Assembly: GCA_021820065.1 (NCBI GenBank)
Contig: JAKAEE010000001.1
Location: 1 to 64,000 of the forward strand
From: Bacteroidota bacterium
GTDB lineage: Bacteria; Bacteroidota; Ignavibacteria; Ignavibacteriales; Melioribacteraceae
DNA length: 64,000 nt
Direction of reading: 5' to 3'
Below, in pieces: positions 1 through 7,750 of this stretch. How positions within the stretch are numbered: position 1 is the first letter of the stretch; every line of letters starts with the position of its first letter. Under the pieces are notes generated by a model. The model did not search any database. It worked only from the letters and a program-made list of their open reading frames with translations, and had not been told where the DNA came from. The translations under genes and the position numbers were made by a program.

Positions 1-283
1 CGGGCAATGAATTGTTTCCCGGATGCGCAATCAAGTAAATGGGAAGATGTCCGTTAGAGTGTTTTCGCGATTCCCATAAATCCAAAATTTTCTTTTCGGT
101 TCCACCTGTGGCAACGAAAACAAAAAAAGGCATTTGTCTTTCCTCGGGCGGATTCTCCAATACTTCGCCGCCAAGTGTTTTTAAAGGAAGAACATACTGA
201 CCAATAATACTTTCAAGCGGCAAGGTGTTAAGATCACTGACGACGGGAACAATTCCAAATCGGTTTGGCGGTTGAGAGTCCAT
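1..283 (-). CDS. Partial protein, possibly sugar-isomerase-like (N-terminal 94 residues)
   Basis: An open frame on the minus strand runs off the left edge. It starts at ATG (281-283) behind a GGGAG ribosome-binding site at 291-295. The visible residues read as a soluble protein, with a hydrophobic strand followed by VATGGTE (about residues 63-69) and then LIAHPGNNSLP. This loosely resembles the N-terminal domain of fucose/arabinose isomerase-like proteins, but the catalytic part lies outside the window, so the family is a guess. That it is a real gene is well supported by the start, the RBS and the uninterrupted frame. Confidence 0.6.
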   Translation of the reverse strand, partial: MDSQPPNRFGIVPVVSDLNTLPLESIIGQYVLPLKTLGGEVLENPPEERQMPFFVFVATGGTEKKILDLWESRKHSNGHLPIYLIAHPGNNSLP

Positions 284-306
284 TTCGATTCTCCCTTAAA
301 AATGTT

Positions 307-570
307 TTAATGAAGAATTTCCAGTTGACGCAGTATTTCTTCGGCTTTGATGACTTGTTGAACAGAGACCATTAATTTTATTTCATTGAAAGAAATTTCA
401 CTCACATCCGGAAATGTTTTTTCAGTGAATTTTATCTTGGGAAAAAGAGTTTGAATCGACTTGTATGATGAGTTCCAATCAACCGAAAAGAATTTTTGAA
501 CTGCTGTTTGAGCATAAGAGAAGTTGGAAATAAAAAGGAGTGTAATTAAAAGCGAAAATAGTTTCTTCAT
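307..570 (-). CDS. Small secreted protein of unknown function
   Basis: An 87-residue protein. I start it at the ATG at 568-570 (MKKLFSLL...) rather than at the longer in-frame start at 627, because a classic signal peptide begins here and would be cleaved near SYA-QT (about residue 21). The mature part is about 65 residues and rich in charged and aromatic residues, with no recognised motif. It lies just downstream of the polyferredoxin gene on the same strand and may be its operon partner. The RBS is weak. Function unknown. Confidence 0.55.
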   Translation of the reverse strand: MKKLFSLLITLLFISNFSYAQTAVQKFFSVDWNSSYKSIQTLFPKIKFTEKTFPDVSEISFNEIKLMVSVQQVIKAEEILRQLEILH

Positions 571-635
571 CTGGATAGCCTGCAAATTCTCTTCGAATAA
601 CATAGAGAGAAAAATGTTTGCGGGCAACCGAAAAA

Positions 636-1727
636 TTAGTTTGTCGTTCTAGCTTTTTTCTCTGCGGCTTTATTAAGCTCCTTTATTTCGGCGGTGCTTG
701 TTGGGTGGCCAATGGCGTTAAGGTTTTTATGAATTGTAATGTATTCTTCTTTTGAAATGTTGTTATGCCAATGTCCGGTAAGCATCCCAAGCCCCGTTAC
801 TGAGATAAAGATGAGAACTACGCCGAATGCTATAACTTTTTTCGGCACCTTTTTCTCTTTGAAAATACTTTTTACTTCCAGCGTATCTGCAACCGGACAA
901 ACATCAACGCAGCTTAGACAAGAAGTACATTCGTCGGATATAACGGTTTTTACTTTATCAACTTTTATGAATGAAGGACACGCCTTAGCGCAAAGTCCAC
1001 AGTCAATGCAGCTTGTAACGTTTCGTTTGATTTTGTTAGGACTCAAGAAACCAATCAGTCCAAGCAGCGCTCCATAAGGGCACAGGTATCTGCACCAAAA
1101 GTTTCTAATGAATATCGACAGCAGGAATAGAACACCGATTATAATCAAGCTGAACTGCGAAATGTGTGCAAAGAAATACCACATTTTTATATCGGCTGAA
1201 ATATTATATGGTCCTCCAAGAAAAAATGCGAGGACAGTCGTGCTCATCGAAAAAATTGCGAAAGCAAAAAATGCAAGCAGAAAATATTTAACCGCACGAA
1301 GGGGATAATCAATAAACTTGTGGAGTTTTATTCTTCGTTTGAAAATCTTTCTCCAAATTCTTTCGCCAAAATCTCCGATCATTTCGGAAATAAAACCTAC
1401 CGGACACATCCAGCTGCAGAAAGATTTTCCGAAGACAAACGACACACCGACTATTGCAAGCAAAATAAAAAATCCAGCAGGATGGACATCGTGAATTTGA
1501 CCGGTTTGAAAAAAGTAAACCACACTCATCAATGCGCTGATCGGAAGAAACCCTTCCACGCCGGGAGGACGCTGATGAAATGTTGTAGCGCCGTTTGATT
1601 CCAGATAAGAAACGAATTGCGAAAACTCAATTCCAATCCAGATACAAAGAACAGCGAAAGCTACTTGCACACCAAATCTAATTTTTTGGATCGACGCGTC
1701 TTTATTTTTTTTGTACTTCAAACTCAT
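636..1727 (-). CDS. NapH/CcoG-type membrane polyferredoxin (4Fe-4S)
   Basis: 363 residues. Several membrane helices fill the first 240 residues and contain two short cysteine motifs, CSWMCP and CRYLCPYG, typical of NapH/NosR-C/CcoG proteins. They are followed by two classical 4Fe-4S clusters (CIDCGLCAKACP and CTSCLSCVDVCP). Such proteins pass electrons from the quinol pool or reduced ferredoxin to periplasmic reductases, or handle copper. The start is supported by a GGAG about 9 bases upstream. It is transcribed divergently from the nirK operon with a 228-bp shared upstream region, which suggests a role in electron supply or copper handling for nitrite reduction. The exact donor and acceptor are not visible. 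Confidence 0.85.
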   Translation of the reverse strand: MSLKYKKNKDASIQKIRFGVQVAFAVLCIWIGIEFSQFVSYLESNGATTFHQRPPGVEGFLPISALMSVVYFFQTGQIHDVHPAGFFILLAIVGVSFVFGKSFCSWMCPVGFISEMIGDFGERIWRKIFKRRIKLHKFIDYPLRAVKYFLLAFFAFAIFSMSTTVLAFFLGGPYNISADIKMWYFFAHISQFSLIIIGVLFLLSIFIRNFWCRYLCPYGALLGLIGFLSPNKIKRNVTSCIDCGLCAKACPSFIKVDKVKTVISDECTSCLSCVDVCPVADTLEVKSIFKEKKVPKKVIAFGVVLIFISVTGLGMLTGHWHNNISKEEYITIHKNLNAIGHPTSTAEIKELNKAAEKKARTTN

Positions 1728-1885
1728 TTTCTAAACTCCAAGACTTCAAATACTTCTGTAACTTTTTTGATTTGCAAAAGCGCAAAATAACACATCTCAA
1801 ATATCGGAAAAATAATTCTGCTTATCAATCAAAAAGTGCTCTTTTACTGCAAAAACGGATAAAAAGGACACGCAAAAGAATTAAC

Positions 1886-1914
1886 TTGACAATCTATCCA
1901 CTTATAAATATTTT
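1886..1914 (+). promoter_or_regulatory. Putative sigma-70-type promoter of the nirK operon
   Basis: TTGACA at 1886-1891, a 17-base spacer, and TATTTT at 1909-1914, about 40 bases before the nirK ATG. The same TTGACA-N17-TA(T/A)TTT arrangement occurs before the gene at 12176 and before the uronate operon, which raises confidence. No clear FNR (TTGAT-N4-ATCAA) box was found here. Confidence 0.5.
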
Positions 1915-1955
1915 AATTCAGAGAAATAAATCTGCAATATCTTGGATAAAGAAAA

Positions 1956-3536
1956 ATGAAAACAATCGCAGTACAGTTAAATCGGACAAATTGTTCCAGT
2001 ATAAAAAATTTCGGTGGGTTGCTCGGAATTAAGTCACTTGGGATTTTATTTTTATTAGCATTCATAGTTGTTGGATGCGGCGAGCAGTATTCCGATGAAG
2101 TAATTGGGGAAGAACATGCTCAACTAACAGACGCACCTTATGTGCCTCCGCCTATCACGCGTAAACATGCAACAAAAGTGATTGTTGATTTAGAAGTACG
2201 AGAGTTAGTAAAAAAATTATCGGACGATGTTGAATATGTTTTTTGGACTTTCGGCGGAAGCGTCCCCGGAAAATTTATTCGCGTGCGCGAAGGTGATCTT
2301 GTTGAATTTCATCTTCATAACAATCCTTTAAGCAAACTGCCGCACAATATTGATCTGCATGCCGTGACTGGTCCCGGCGGCGGAGCTACTTCATCGTTCA
2401 CTGCGCCCGGGCACACTTCTGTATTCTCATTTACTGTTAAGAATCCGGGTCTATATGTTTACCACTGTGCAACAGCGCCAGTTGGTATGCACATCGCCAA
2501 CGGAATGTACGGACTTATTTTAGTTGAACCGAAAGAAGGACTTCCTCCGGTTGATAGAGAATATTATTTGATGCAAAGTGAATTCTACACCGAAGGTAAT
2601 TACGGCGCTGCTGGACTTCAACCCTTTAGCATGGAGAAAGCAATTGCCGAGAAACCGGATTACGTTGTTTTCAACGGCTCTGTCGGATCAATGGTGGGTG
2701 ATAAAGCGTTGATTGCAAATGTCGGCGAGAGGGTAAGGTTCTTTGTCGGAAATGGGGGACCAAATTTGGTGTCGTCATTTCATGTGATAGGAGAAATACT
2801 TGATGTTGTGCACAGAGAAGGAAGTTTTAGCTCGGTCGAGAAGGACGTTCAAACAACTTTAATTCCTGCCGGCGGTTCATCTATAGTAGAATTCACTGTT
2901 GACGTGCCGGGAAATTATATTATGGTTGATCATTCCATTTTTCGCGCATTCAACAAAGGCGCATTGGGAATGCTTTCTGTAAGTGGACCGGATAACAAAA
3001 CAATTTATTCGGGAAAACAAGCGGACGAAATCTACACAGCTTCATCTTCCGGTACCGAAGAAGTAAATTCTTTTACCGGTGAATTGAATCGGAATAACGG
3101 TAACGAACAGTACTCATCAAAATATTCCAACGGCGATCCTGCTATAGATGGAAATTTGATAAAGACCGCAGCGCAAACCGGTGCAAAAAATTCTTCTCCC
3201 GGGAATATTTTCGGTCTAGGACAATCAGTTTATTCCACCAGTTGTTTCGCATGTCACCAAGCTGACGGAAATGGAATCCCCAACGTTTTTCCACCGCTTT
3301 TAAATTCGGATTGGTTAAAAAAGAATTCGAAAGAAGACGCAATAAGAAACGTTGTTCACGGCAAAACCGGAGAGATCTCAGTCAACTCAAAAAAATATAA
3401 CGGGATTATGCCTTCACAGAATCTTGATGATGTTCATGCGGCGGCAGTTTTAACGTACGTCTATAAGAAATTTATTGGGAAGGATGTAAATATTTCGCCG
3501 GAAGAAGTGAAAAAAATCCGAGCCCAAAAGAAATAA
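1956..3536 (+). CDS. nirK: Copper nitrite reductase NirK fused to a C-terminal cytochrome c, lipoprotein
   Basis: 526 residues that reduce nitrite to nitric oxide outside the inner membrane. A signal peptide ends in a lipobox (IVVG-C41), so the protein is probably lipid-anchored. Two cupredoxin domains follow. Type-1 copper ligands are H130, C171, H179 and M184; type-2 ligands are H135, H170 and H326; the catalytic Asp is D133 and the second-shell His is H276. After a polar linker (about 345-415) comes a cytochrome c domain with CFACH (430-434) and a later Met-containing IMPSQ motif as likely axial ligand. The fusion supplies an internal electron donor. It is first gene of a tight operon. All catalytic residues are present, so the enzyme should be active. 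An overlapping 86-residue ORF upstream is not a gene. Confidence 0.95.
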   Translation: MKTIAVQLNRTNCSSIKNFGGLLGIKSLGILFLLAFIVVGCGEQYSDEVIGEEHAQLTDAPYVPPPITRKHATKVIVDLEVRELVKKLSDDVEYVFWTFGGSVPGKFIRVREGDLVEFHLHNNPLSKLPHNIDLHAVTGPGGGATSSFTAPGHTSVFSFTVKNPGLYVYHCATAPVGMHIANGMYGLILVEPKEGLPPVDREYYLMQSEFYTEGNYGAAGLQPFSMEKAIAEKPDYVVFNGSVGSMVGDKALIANVGERVRFFVGNGGPNLVSSFHVIGEILDVVHREGSFSSVEKDVQTTLIPAGGSSIVEFTVDVPGNYIMVDHSIFRAFNKGALGMLSVSGPDNKTIYSGKQADEIYTASSSGTEEVNSFTGELNRNNGNEQYSSKYSNGDPAIDGNLIKTAAQTGAKNSSPGNIFGLGQSVYSTSCFACHQADGNGIPNVFPPLLNSDWLKKNSKEDAIRNVVHGKTGEISVNSKKYNGIMPSQNLDDVHAAAVLTYVYKKFIGKDVNISPEEVKKIRAQKK

Positions 3537-3576
3537 GAGTTTGAGAGTAAATGTTAGACAGACAACGGCAAAATCA

Positions 3577-4386
3577 ATGAGACGAATTTCAATTCTAATA
3601 TTAGTCGTAGTGGTAAATCTGCCGATCATCGGTCACGGGAAGCTATCGGATAGTCATGAAGACATGGCATTAATAAAAGGCGGGAAATATAAACCGCTTT
3701 ACGGCGCAAATAATAATTCCGATGAAGTAAGTGTTTCGCCATTTTACATAGATCGGTTTCCGGTGACCAACAAATTGTTTCTGCAATTTGTTAAAGAAAA
3801 TCCTAATTGGCGCCGGTCAAATGTGAAAAAACTTTTTGCGGATGAAAATTATCTGAAAAATTGGAAGAGTGATTTAGAATTGGGTCAAAATGTTCTGCCT
3901 GATGCACCGGTAACAAATGTCTCGTGGTTTGTAGCAAAAGCTTACTGCGAATATTACGGCAAGAGACTGCCGACGGTTGCCGAATGGGAATTGGTTGCGC
4001 AGGCAAGCGCAAAACAAGCCGATGGTTCAAAAGATCCTAATTACATCCGGCAGATATTAGAATGGTATTCAAAGCCAACGCAAAAAATAATTCCCGCCGT
4101 AGGTCAAAATGAAAAAAATATTTGGGGAGTCTATGACATGCACGGATTGGTTTGGGAATGGACTTCGGATTTTTTTAGTGCGATGGTAACAGGAGAATCG
4201 CGTGGAGACAGCGGGCTGGAAAGAAATCTTTTTTGCGGAAGCGGTTCTGTCGGTGCGTCGGATTTTAAAAACTATCCCGCATTTATGCGGTTCGCATTCA
4301 GAAGCAGCTTAAAAGCAAATTACACGACAAATAATCTTGGCTTCAGATGCGCAAAAGATTTTTATCAAAGGAGTAATGAAAAATGA
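3577..4386 (+). CDS. nirV: NirV-like formylglycine-generating-enzyme (SUMF1) family protein
   Basis: About 269 residues from the ATG at 3577, which begins the hydrophobic export signal; a TTG at 3541 in the same frame would add 12 residues and cannot be excluded. The SUMF1/FGE fold is recognised by MALIKGG near the N-terminus, FYIDRFPVTNKLF, PVTNVSWFVAKAYCEYYGKRLPT, DMHGLVWEWT and the terminal LGFRCAKD. In denitrifiers NirV is encoded beside nirK and its role is unresolved. Here it follows nirK by a few tens of bases and overlaps the next gene by an ATGA, consistent with translational coupling. Confidence 0.85.
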   Translation: MRRISILILVVVVNLPIIGHGKLSDSHEDMALIKGGKYKPLYGANNNSDEVSVSPFYIDRFPVTNKLFLQFVKENPNWRRSNVKKLFADENYLKNWKSDLELGQNVLPDAPVTNVSWFVAKAYCEYYGKRLPTVAEWELVAQASAKQADGSKDPNYIRQILEWYSKPTQKIIPAVGQNEKNIWGVYDMHGLVWEWTSDFFSAMVTGESRGDSGLERNLFCGSGSVGASDFKNYPAFMRFAFRSSLKANYTTNNLGFRCAKDFYQRSNEK

Positions 4387-5027
4387 AGCGCAAATTAATT
4401 ATCCCGTTCATTGCTGTTTCTGCCCTTGTTCTAACGCTGTCGGTTTACTTTGCAATGAACATCACGGCTTCGAAAAAGAAAAGCGGCAATGCTGCAATTG
4501 AGAATCAGAAAGAAAAATTATGCTGTGCTGATTTGAAAATCGATCATGGTAAAGTCGGCGATAATTCCATTTACCAACTCGATTCAAAATGGCGCGATGA
4601 ATCCGGCAAAACAATTTCTTTAGCAGCTCTGAAAGGGAAAAAGCAAATAATGGCGATGATATTTACAAGCTGCACTTATGCTTGTCCGTTGATTCTAAAC
4701 GACATGAAAAAAATAGAATCACAAACAAAAAGCAAGGATGTGAATTATTTGCTTGTTTCCATAGACCCCGCGAGGGATACACCGGAAGTTTTAAAAAGTT
4801 TTGCGGAGAGAAACAACTTAGATCTCAACAAATGGCGTTTAATTACCGGCAGCCAAAACGGAGTAAGTGAATTAGCCGCCGTGCTTGGATTTAGGTATAA
4901 AAAAGAAAAGGACGGAAGTTTTTCACATTCCAACATAATTTCGGTCTTGAATGAAAACGGTGAGATAGCATTTCAACATTTCGGACTCAATCAAAGCGTT
5001 CAAGACGTTTTAAATTCATTAAAATAA
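4383..5027 (+). CDS. SCO1/SenC-family copper chaperone / thioredoxin-like protein
   Basis: 214 residues with one N-terminal membrane anchor (about 7-27) and a thioredoxin-like SCO domain. The copper ligands are visible as C97 and C101 in SCTYACP, with H182 in FSHSN. SCO proteins deliver copper to, or maintain thiols of, copper enzymes; next to nirK the likely client is the NirK copper site. An unusual CC pair (about residues 47-48) precedes the domain. It starts inside the stop of the preceding gene (ATGA). Confidence 0.9.
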   Translation: MKRKLIIPFIAVSALVLTLSVYFAMNITASKKKSGNAAIENQKEKLCCADLKIDHGKVGDNSIYQLDSKWRDESGKTISLAALKGKKQIMAMIFTSCTYACPLILNDMKKIESQTKSKDVNYLLVSIDPARDTPEVLKSFAERNNLDLNKWRLITGSQNGVSELAAVLGFRYKKEKDGSFSHSNIISVLNENGEIAFQHFGLNQSVQDVLNSLK

Positions 5028-5040
5028 CTGGAGAATTAAA

Positions 5041-5799
5041 ATGAGAACATCAGAAACTCACACAAAAAGTTCGGTCGGTTTTGCCGACTTAAAAATAAAA
5101 GACATTGTTGCGACAAACTTTAGAGCTGCACAGGTTTTTGAAAAATACGGAATCGATTACTGCTGCCACGGCAATCGCCAATTGGGCGAAGCGCTTCAAG
5201 AGAAAAATCTTGCTGTCAGTGAAATCCATAATCAATTAAATGCTTTGGAAGAACGGGGGAGCGACGATTCGAATAAATATTCAGAATGGGATTTAGATTT
5301 TCTCGCACAATTTATTGTTAACACACATCACGCTTATGTAAAGAAATCGATTCCGCAAATAAAAGAGCATTTGGCAAAGGTTATAAACGCTCACGGGAAA
5401 AAATATTCTTATCTAGCTGAAGTTGAAGCCGCATTCGACTCAATCGCTGCAGAGTTAACTTCTCACATGATGAAAGAAGAGAACATTCTTTTTCCTTTAA
5501 TACACTATTTGACCGAAACAAAAAAATTCAACGAACGCCCGAAAAGCGGCGGATACGGAACGATCAAGAATCCTATTAGAAGAATGGAAGAAGAACATTC
5601 TTCTGCCGGCGAAGTCTTAAGTACCATGAAAAAGCTGACCAATAATTATACCTTGCCAAAGGATGCATGCACAACTTTCAAAGTCACTTACGAAGAGCTG
5701 AAGGAATTCGAGTTGGATCTTCATAAACACATACACTTAGAAAACAATATTTTGTTTCCGAAAGCCATTGAGTTGGAAGAGGAACTGCTTAAATTATAG
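5041..5799 (+). CDS. Iron-sulfur cluster repair di-iron protein RIC (YtfE/ScdA/NorA family)
   Basis: 252 residues. An N-terminal DUF542 domain contains FRAAQVFEKYGIDYCCHGN, the signature of RIC proteins, followed by a hemerythrin-like domain with the spaced histidines and glutamates that bind a di-iron centre (HHAYVKK, HMMKEENILFP, EEEHSSAG, HKHIHLENNILFP). RIC proteins repair iron-sulfur clusters damaged by nitric oxide or oxidants. It lies 13 bases after the SCO gene, so the operon makes NO with NirK and encodes protection against it. Confidence 0.95.
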   Translation: MRTSETHTKSSVGFADLKIKDIVATNFRAAQVFEKYGIDYCCHGNRQLGEALQEKNLAVSEIHNQLNALEERGSDDSNKYSEWDLDFLAQFIVNTHHAYVKKSIPQIKEHLAKVINAHGKKYSYLAEVEAAFDSIAAELTSHMMKEENILFPLIHYLTETKKFNERPKSGGYGTIKNPIRRMEEEHSSAGEVLSTMKKLTNNYTLPKDACTTFKVTYEELKEFELDLHKHIHLENNILFPKAIELEEELLKL

Positions 5800-5813
5800 T
5801 CTGTCAATTTGAG

Positions 5814-6581
5814 ATGAAGATGAAAAAAACTGGAAACAAATTATTATCGTCCGCAAATTTTTACGACGACGTTTCGGAATTTTATGAAAAGATGATCGAC
5901 TTCGAGAAAAATCTTCAGCTTAGAGTAAAAGCGTACAAGAATATTTTTGAAAGAGTCGGTGCTGCTGCAGATTTGGGCTGCGGCATCGGTTTGGATTCCA
6001 TCGCGCTCGCGATGAACGGACATGACGTAACGGCTTTCGACATTTCGCCAAAGATGATTGACGAAACGCAAAAAAATGCCGCCAAGTTTGGGCTAACAAT
6101 AAAAACGGAAGTTTCTTCGCTAGAATCAATACCCGCTGCTTACAAAAATAATTTCCAGAACATCGTGTGTGTCGGGAATACTATCGCTCATCTCAACAGT
6201 ACACAATTGAAGAGCGTGTTAAAGAAAATTTGCGGACTGTTAAAACCCGGCGGGAAATTATTTCTTCACATTTTAAATTATGAAATTATTAGAAAGCAGA
6301 ACAAAAGAGTTAACAACATAGCAGTCCGCGATGGAGTGACAATAATCCGGTTCTACGATTTTTTCGAGCAGCACCTTAATTTCAATATTTTATCTTTCAA
6401 AGTGGAAGAGCCAAAAAACTTTCGGTTGGTTACAACGCGGCATTACCCGCATAGAAAAAACGAAATTCGTTCGTTTCTGAAATCGGCGGGATTTGTTAGC
6501 ATAAAATTTTCAAAAAATTTCGAGGGAGAGAATTTTGATCAGCTTGAATCAAAAGATATGTTTATAACCGCTACAAAATAA
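5814..6581 (+). CDS. Class I SAM-dependent methyltransferase
   Basis: 255 residues. The SAM-binding Rossmann motif is ADLGCGIGLDSIALAMNGHD (about 47-66), followed by the acidic strand-2 motif TAFDIS and a post-I motif around IVCVGNTIAHLN. The substrate cannot be inferred from the sequence. It is the last gene of the nirK operon, 14 bases after the RIC gene, and ends two bases before the convergent Rrf2 gene. Its constant position behind RIC suggests a stress-linked function, but that is inference. Confidence 0.85.
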   Translation: MKMKKTGNKLLSSANFYDDVSEFYEKMIDFEKNLQLRVKAYKNIFERVGAAADLGCGIGLDSIALAMNGHDVTAFDISPKMIDETQKNAAKFGLTIKTEVSSLESIPAAYKNNFQNIVCVGNTIAHLNSTQLKSVLKKICGLLKPGGKLFLHILNYEIIRKQNKRVNNIAVRDGVTIIRFYDFFEQHLNFNILSFKVEEPKNFRLVTTRHYPHRKNEIRSFLKSAGFVSIKFSKNFEGENFDQLESKDMFITATK

Positions 6582-6583
6582 TT

Positions 6584-7012
6584 CTACAAAGAAGAAATTT
6601 TGCTGAATGTTTTTTCTTTCAAATGTTCCAGTGTTTCTTCGCTTAACATCCGGTACGCTTCGTCTCGCAGCTTGCCCCATTTTTCATGTACCGGACAAGG
6701 TGTTTCAACCGAGCATCCCGGAAAACCCAGAACACAAGATTTGAAAACATCGAGACCGTCAATTGCTTCAACGATATCAATCAGTTTAATTTGGCTCGGT
6801 TCTTTTGCTAGATAAAACCCACCCTTTTTTCCTTTCTTGGAACCAATGATTCCGCTGCTCGTTAGTATTTGCAATACCTTCGAGACAAATTCCTTTGGAA
6901 CTTTTAATTCACCGGAAACTTCTTCTGCGTTGAAAATTCTCTTTTCTTTTGCAGATAAATACAAAACAGCCTGAAGACCAAGCTCGCACGCTTTAGAGAA
7001 AAATACAGTCAT
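6584..7012 (-). CDS. Rrf2-family transcriptional regulator with three cysteines (NsrR/IscR-like)
   Basis: 142 residues. A winged helix occupies the first 70 residues, with the recognition segment KVPKEFVSKVLQIL and the wing GKKGGFYLAKEP. The cluster-binding loop carries C93, C100 and C106, the arrangement seen in NsrR and IscR, so it probably binds an iron-sulfur cluster and may sense nitric oxide. It converges on the nirK operon. The inverted repeat at 7046-7062, about 35 bases before its ATG, is a candidate autoregulatory operator. NsrR versus IscR cannot be settled by eye; the NO context favours NsrR-like function. Confidence 0.88.
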   Translation of the reverse strand: MTVFFSKACELGLQAVLYLSAKEKRIFNAEEVSGELKVPKEFVSKVLQILTSSGIIGSKKGKKGGFYLAKEPSQIKLIDIVEAIDGLDVFKSCVLGFPGCSVETPCPVHEKWGKLRDEAYRMLSEETLEHLKEKTFSKISSL

Positions 7013-7045
7013 TAAGCCCCCTTAATTTTTGAAGATTAAATATAG

Positions 7046-7062
7046 TTTATCGGAAGGATAAA
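7046..7062. promoter_or_regulatory. Inverted repeat, candidate Rrf2 operator
   Basis: TTTATC-GGAAG-GATAAA is a perfect 6-bp inverted repeat with a 5-bp centre, positioned 34-50 bases before the Rrf2 start codon. Right half-sites (GGATAAA) also occur in the region before nirK at about 1857 and 1945, but without a good left arm. Confidence 0.4.
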
Positions 7063-7123
7063 TTTTGAGAAATTTTTGGCATTATCAAACCAATTGCATT
7101 AAAATTTTTTAATCTGTCTTTAA

Positions 7124-7141
7124 TGGTTCCTTAATGAACCA
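7124..7141. promoter_or_regulatory. Inverted repeat upstream of the lysine-rich protein gene
   Basis: TGGTTC-CTTAAT-GAACCA is a perfect 6-bp inverted repeat, 76 bases before the ATG at 7217. It could be an operator or a small hairpin in the leader; nothing else identifies the binding factor. Confidence 0.25.
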
Positions 7142-7216
7142 GCAGTTAAGTTACTTCCACAATAAATTTTCAATTGTCGATAAGTAAATAACAATCAATT
7201 AACAAGGGAGTACCTA

Positions 7217-7513
7217 ATGAAGAAGTTAGCAGCAATATTATTAATTCTCGCTTTTGTATCTGTTAACGCTTTCGCTCAAGCTCAACCGCAAAAGAAAGCT
7301 GAAGGCAAAGCAAAGAAAGAAATGAAGGTTGAAAAGAAAGCTGAGAAGAAAGAAAAACACGAAGCCAAAGTTGAAAAGAAGGCTGAGAAAAAAGAAAAAC
7401 ACGAAACCAAAGTTGAAAAGAAGGCTGAGAAGAAAGAAAAACACGAAGCCAAAGTTGAAAAGAAAGCCGAGAAGAAAGAAAAGAAAGCTGCAAAGAAAGA
7501 AGCTGCAAAATAA
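7217..7513 (+). CDS. Exported lysine/glutamate-rich repeat protein
   Basis: 98 residues: a signal peptide (MKKLAAILLILAFVSVNAFA, cleavage near residue 20), then an almost pure Lys/Glu/Ala tract built from a 14-residue unit KVEKKAEKKEKHEA repeated four times (residues 37-92). It has a strong AAGGGAG ribosome-binding site and a good terminator, so it is a real single-gene unit. The mature protein has no hydrophobic core and is predicted to be a charged helix or disordered. It may bind polyanions (DNA, LPS, matrix) or act as a charge buffer; function is unknown. Opposite-strand ORFs here are shadows of the repeat. Confidence 0.75.
   Translation: MKKLAAILLILAFVSVNAFAQAQPQKKAEGKAKKEMKVEKKAEKKEKHEAKVEKKAEKKEKHETKVEKKAEKKEKHEAKVEKKAEKKEKKAAKKEAAK
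7325..7492 (+). repeat. Four tandem 42-bp coding repeats
   Basis: Units begin at 7325, 7367, 7409 and 7451, each 42 bp. The first three are almost identical and differ at a few third positions and one Ala/Thr codon; the fourth is diverged at its end. Near-identity at DNA level points to recent slippage or recombinational expansion. Confidence 0.85.
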
Positions 7514-7546
7514 TTCTTCTCACAAGAATCTTTTAACAGTTGAAGA

Positions 7547-7577
7547 AAAGGAGAGTACATGTGCTCTCCTTTTTTAT
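7547..7577 (+). terminator. Rho-independent terminator of the lysine-rich gene
   Basis: Stem AAAGGAGAG (7547-7555) pairs with CTCTCCTTT (7564-7572) across a short loop and runs into a T tract. It lies 34 bases after the stop codon. Confidence 0.85.
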
Positions 7578-7750
7578 TTCCGGACTGATAGATGGTTCAA
7601 AGTCTTTTACTTGCCGGTTTGCACCGCGAGTACATATTTTAGTTGAAATTTCTATCAGTCTATTTTACCTTATAACCGAATAACTTTTCAATAAAGTGAA
7701 AGGTGGGCATTTTGAGAGATCGGAAATCCTCCGCACCAAAAACCATTATT

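Noticed and set aside
1772..2032. 86-residue Lys-rich frame overlapping the nirK start
   Set aside because: Overlaps the nirK signal sequence in another frame; composition is that of A-rich leader DNA.
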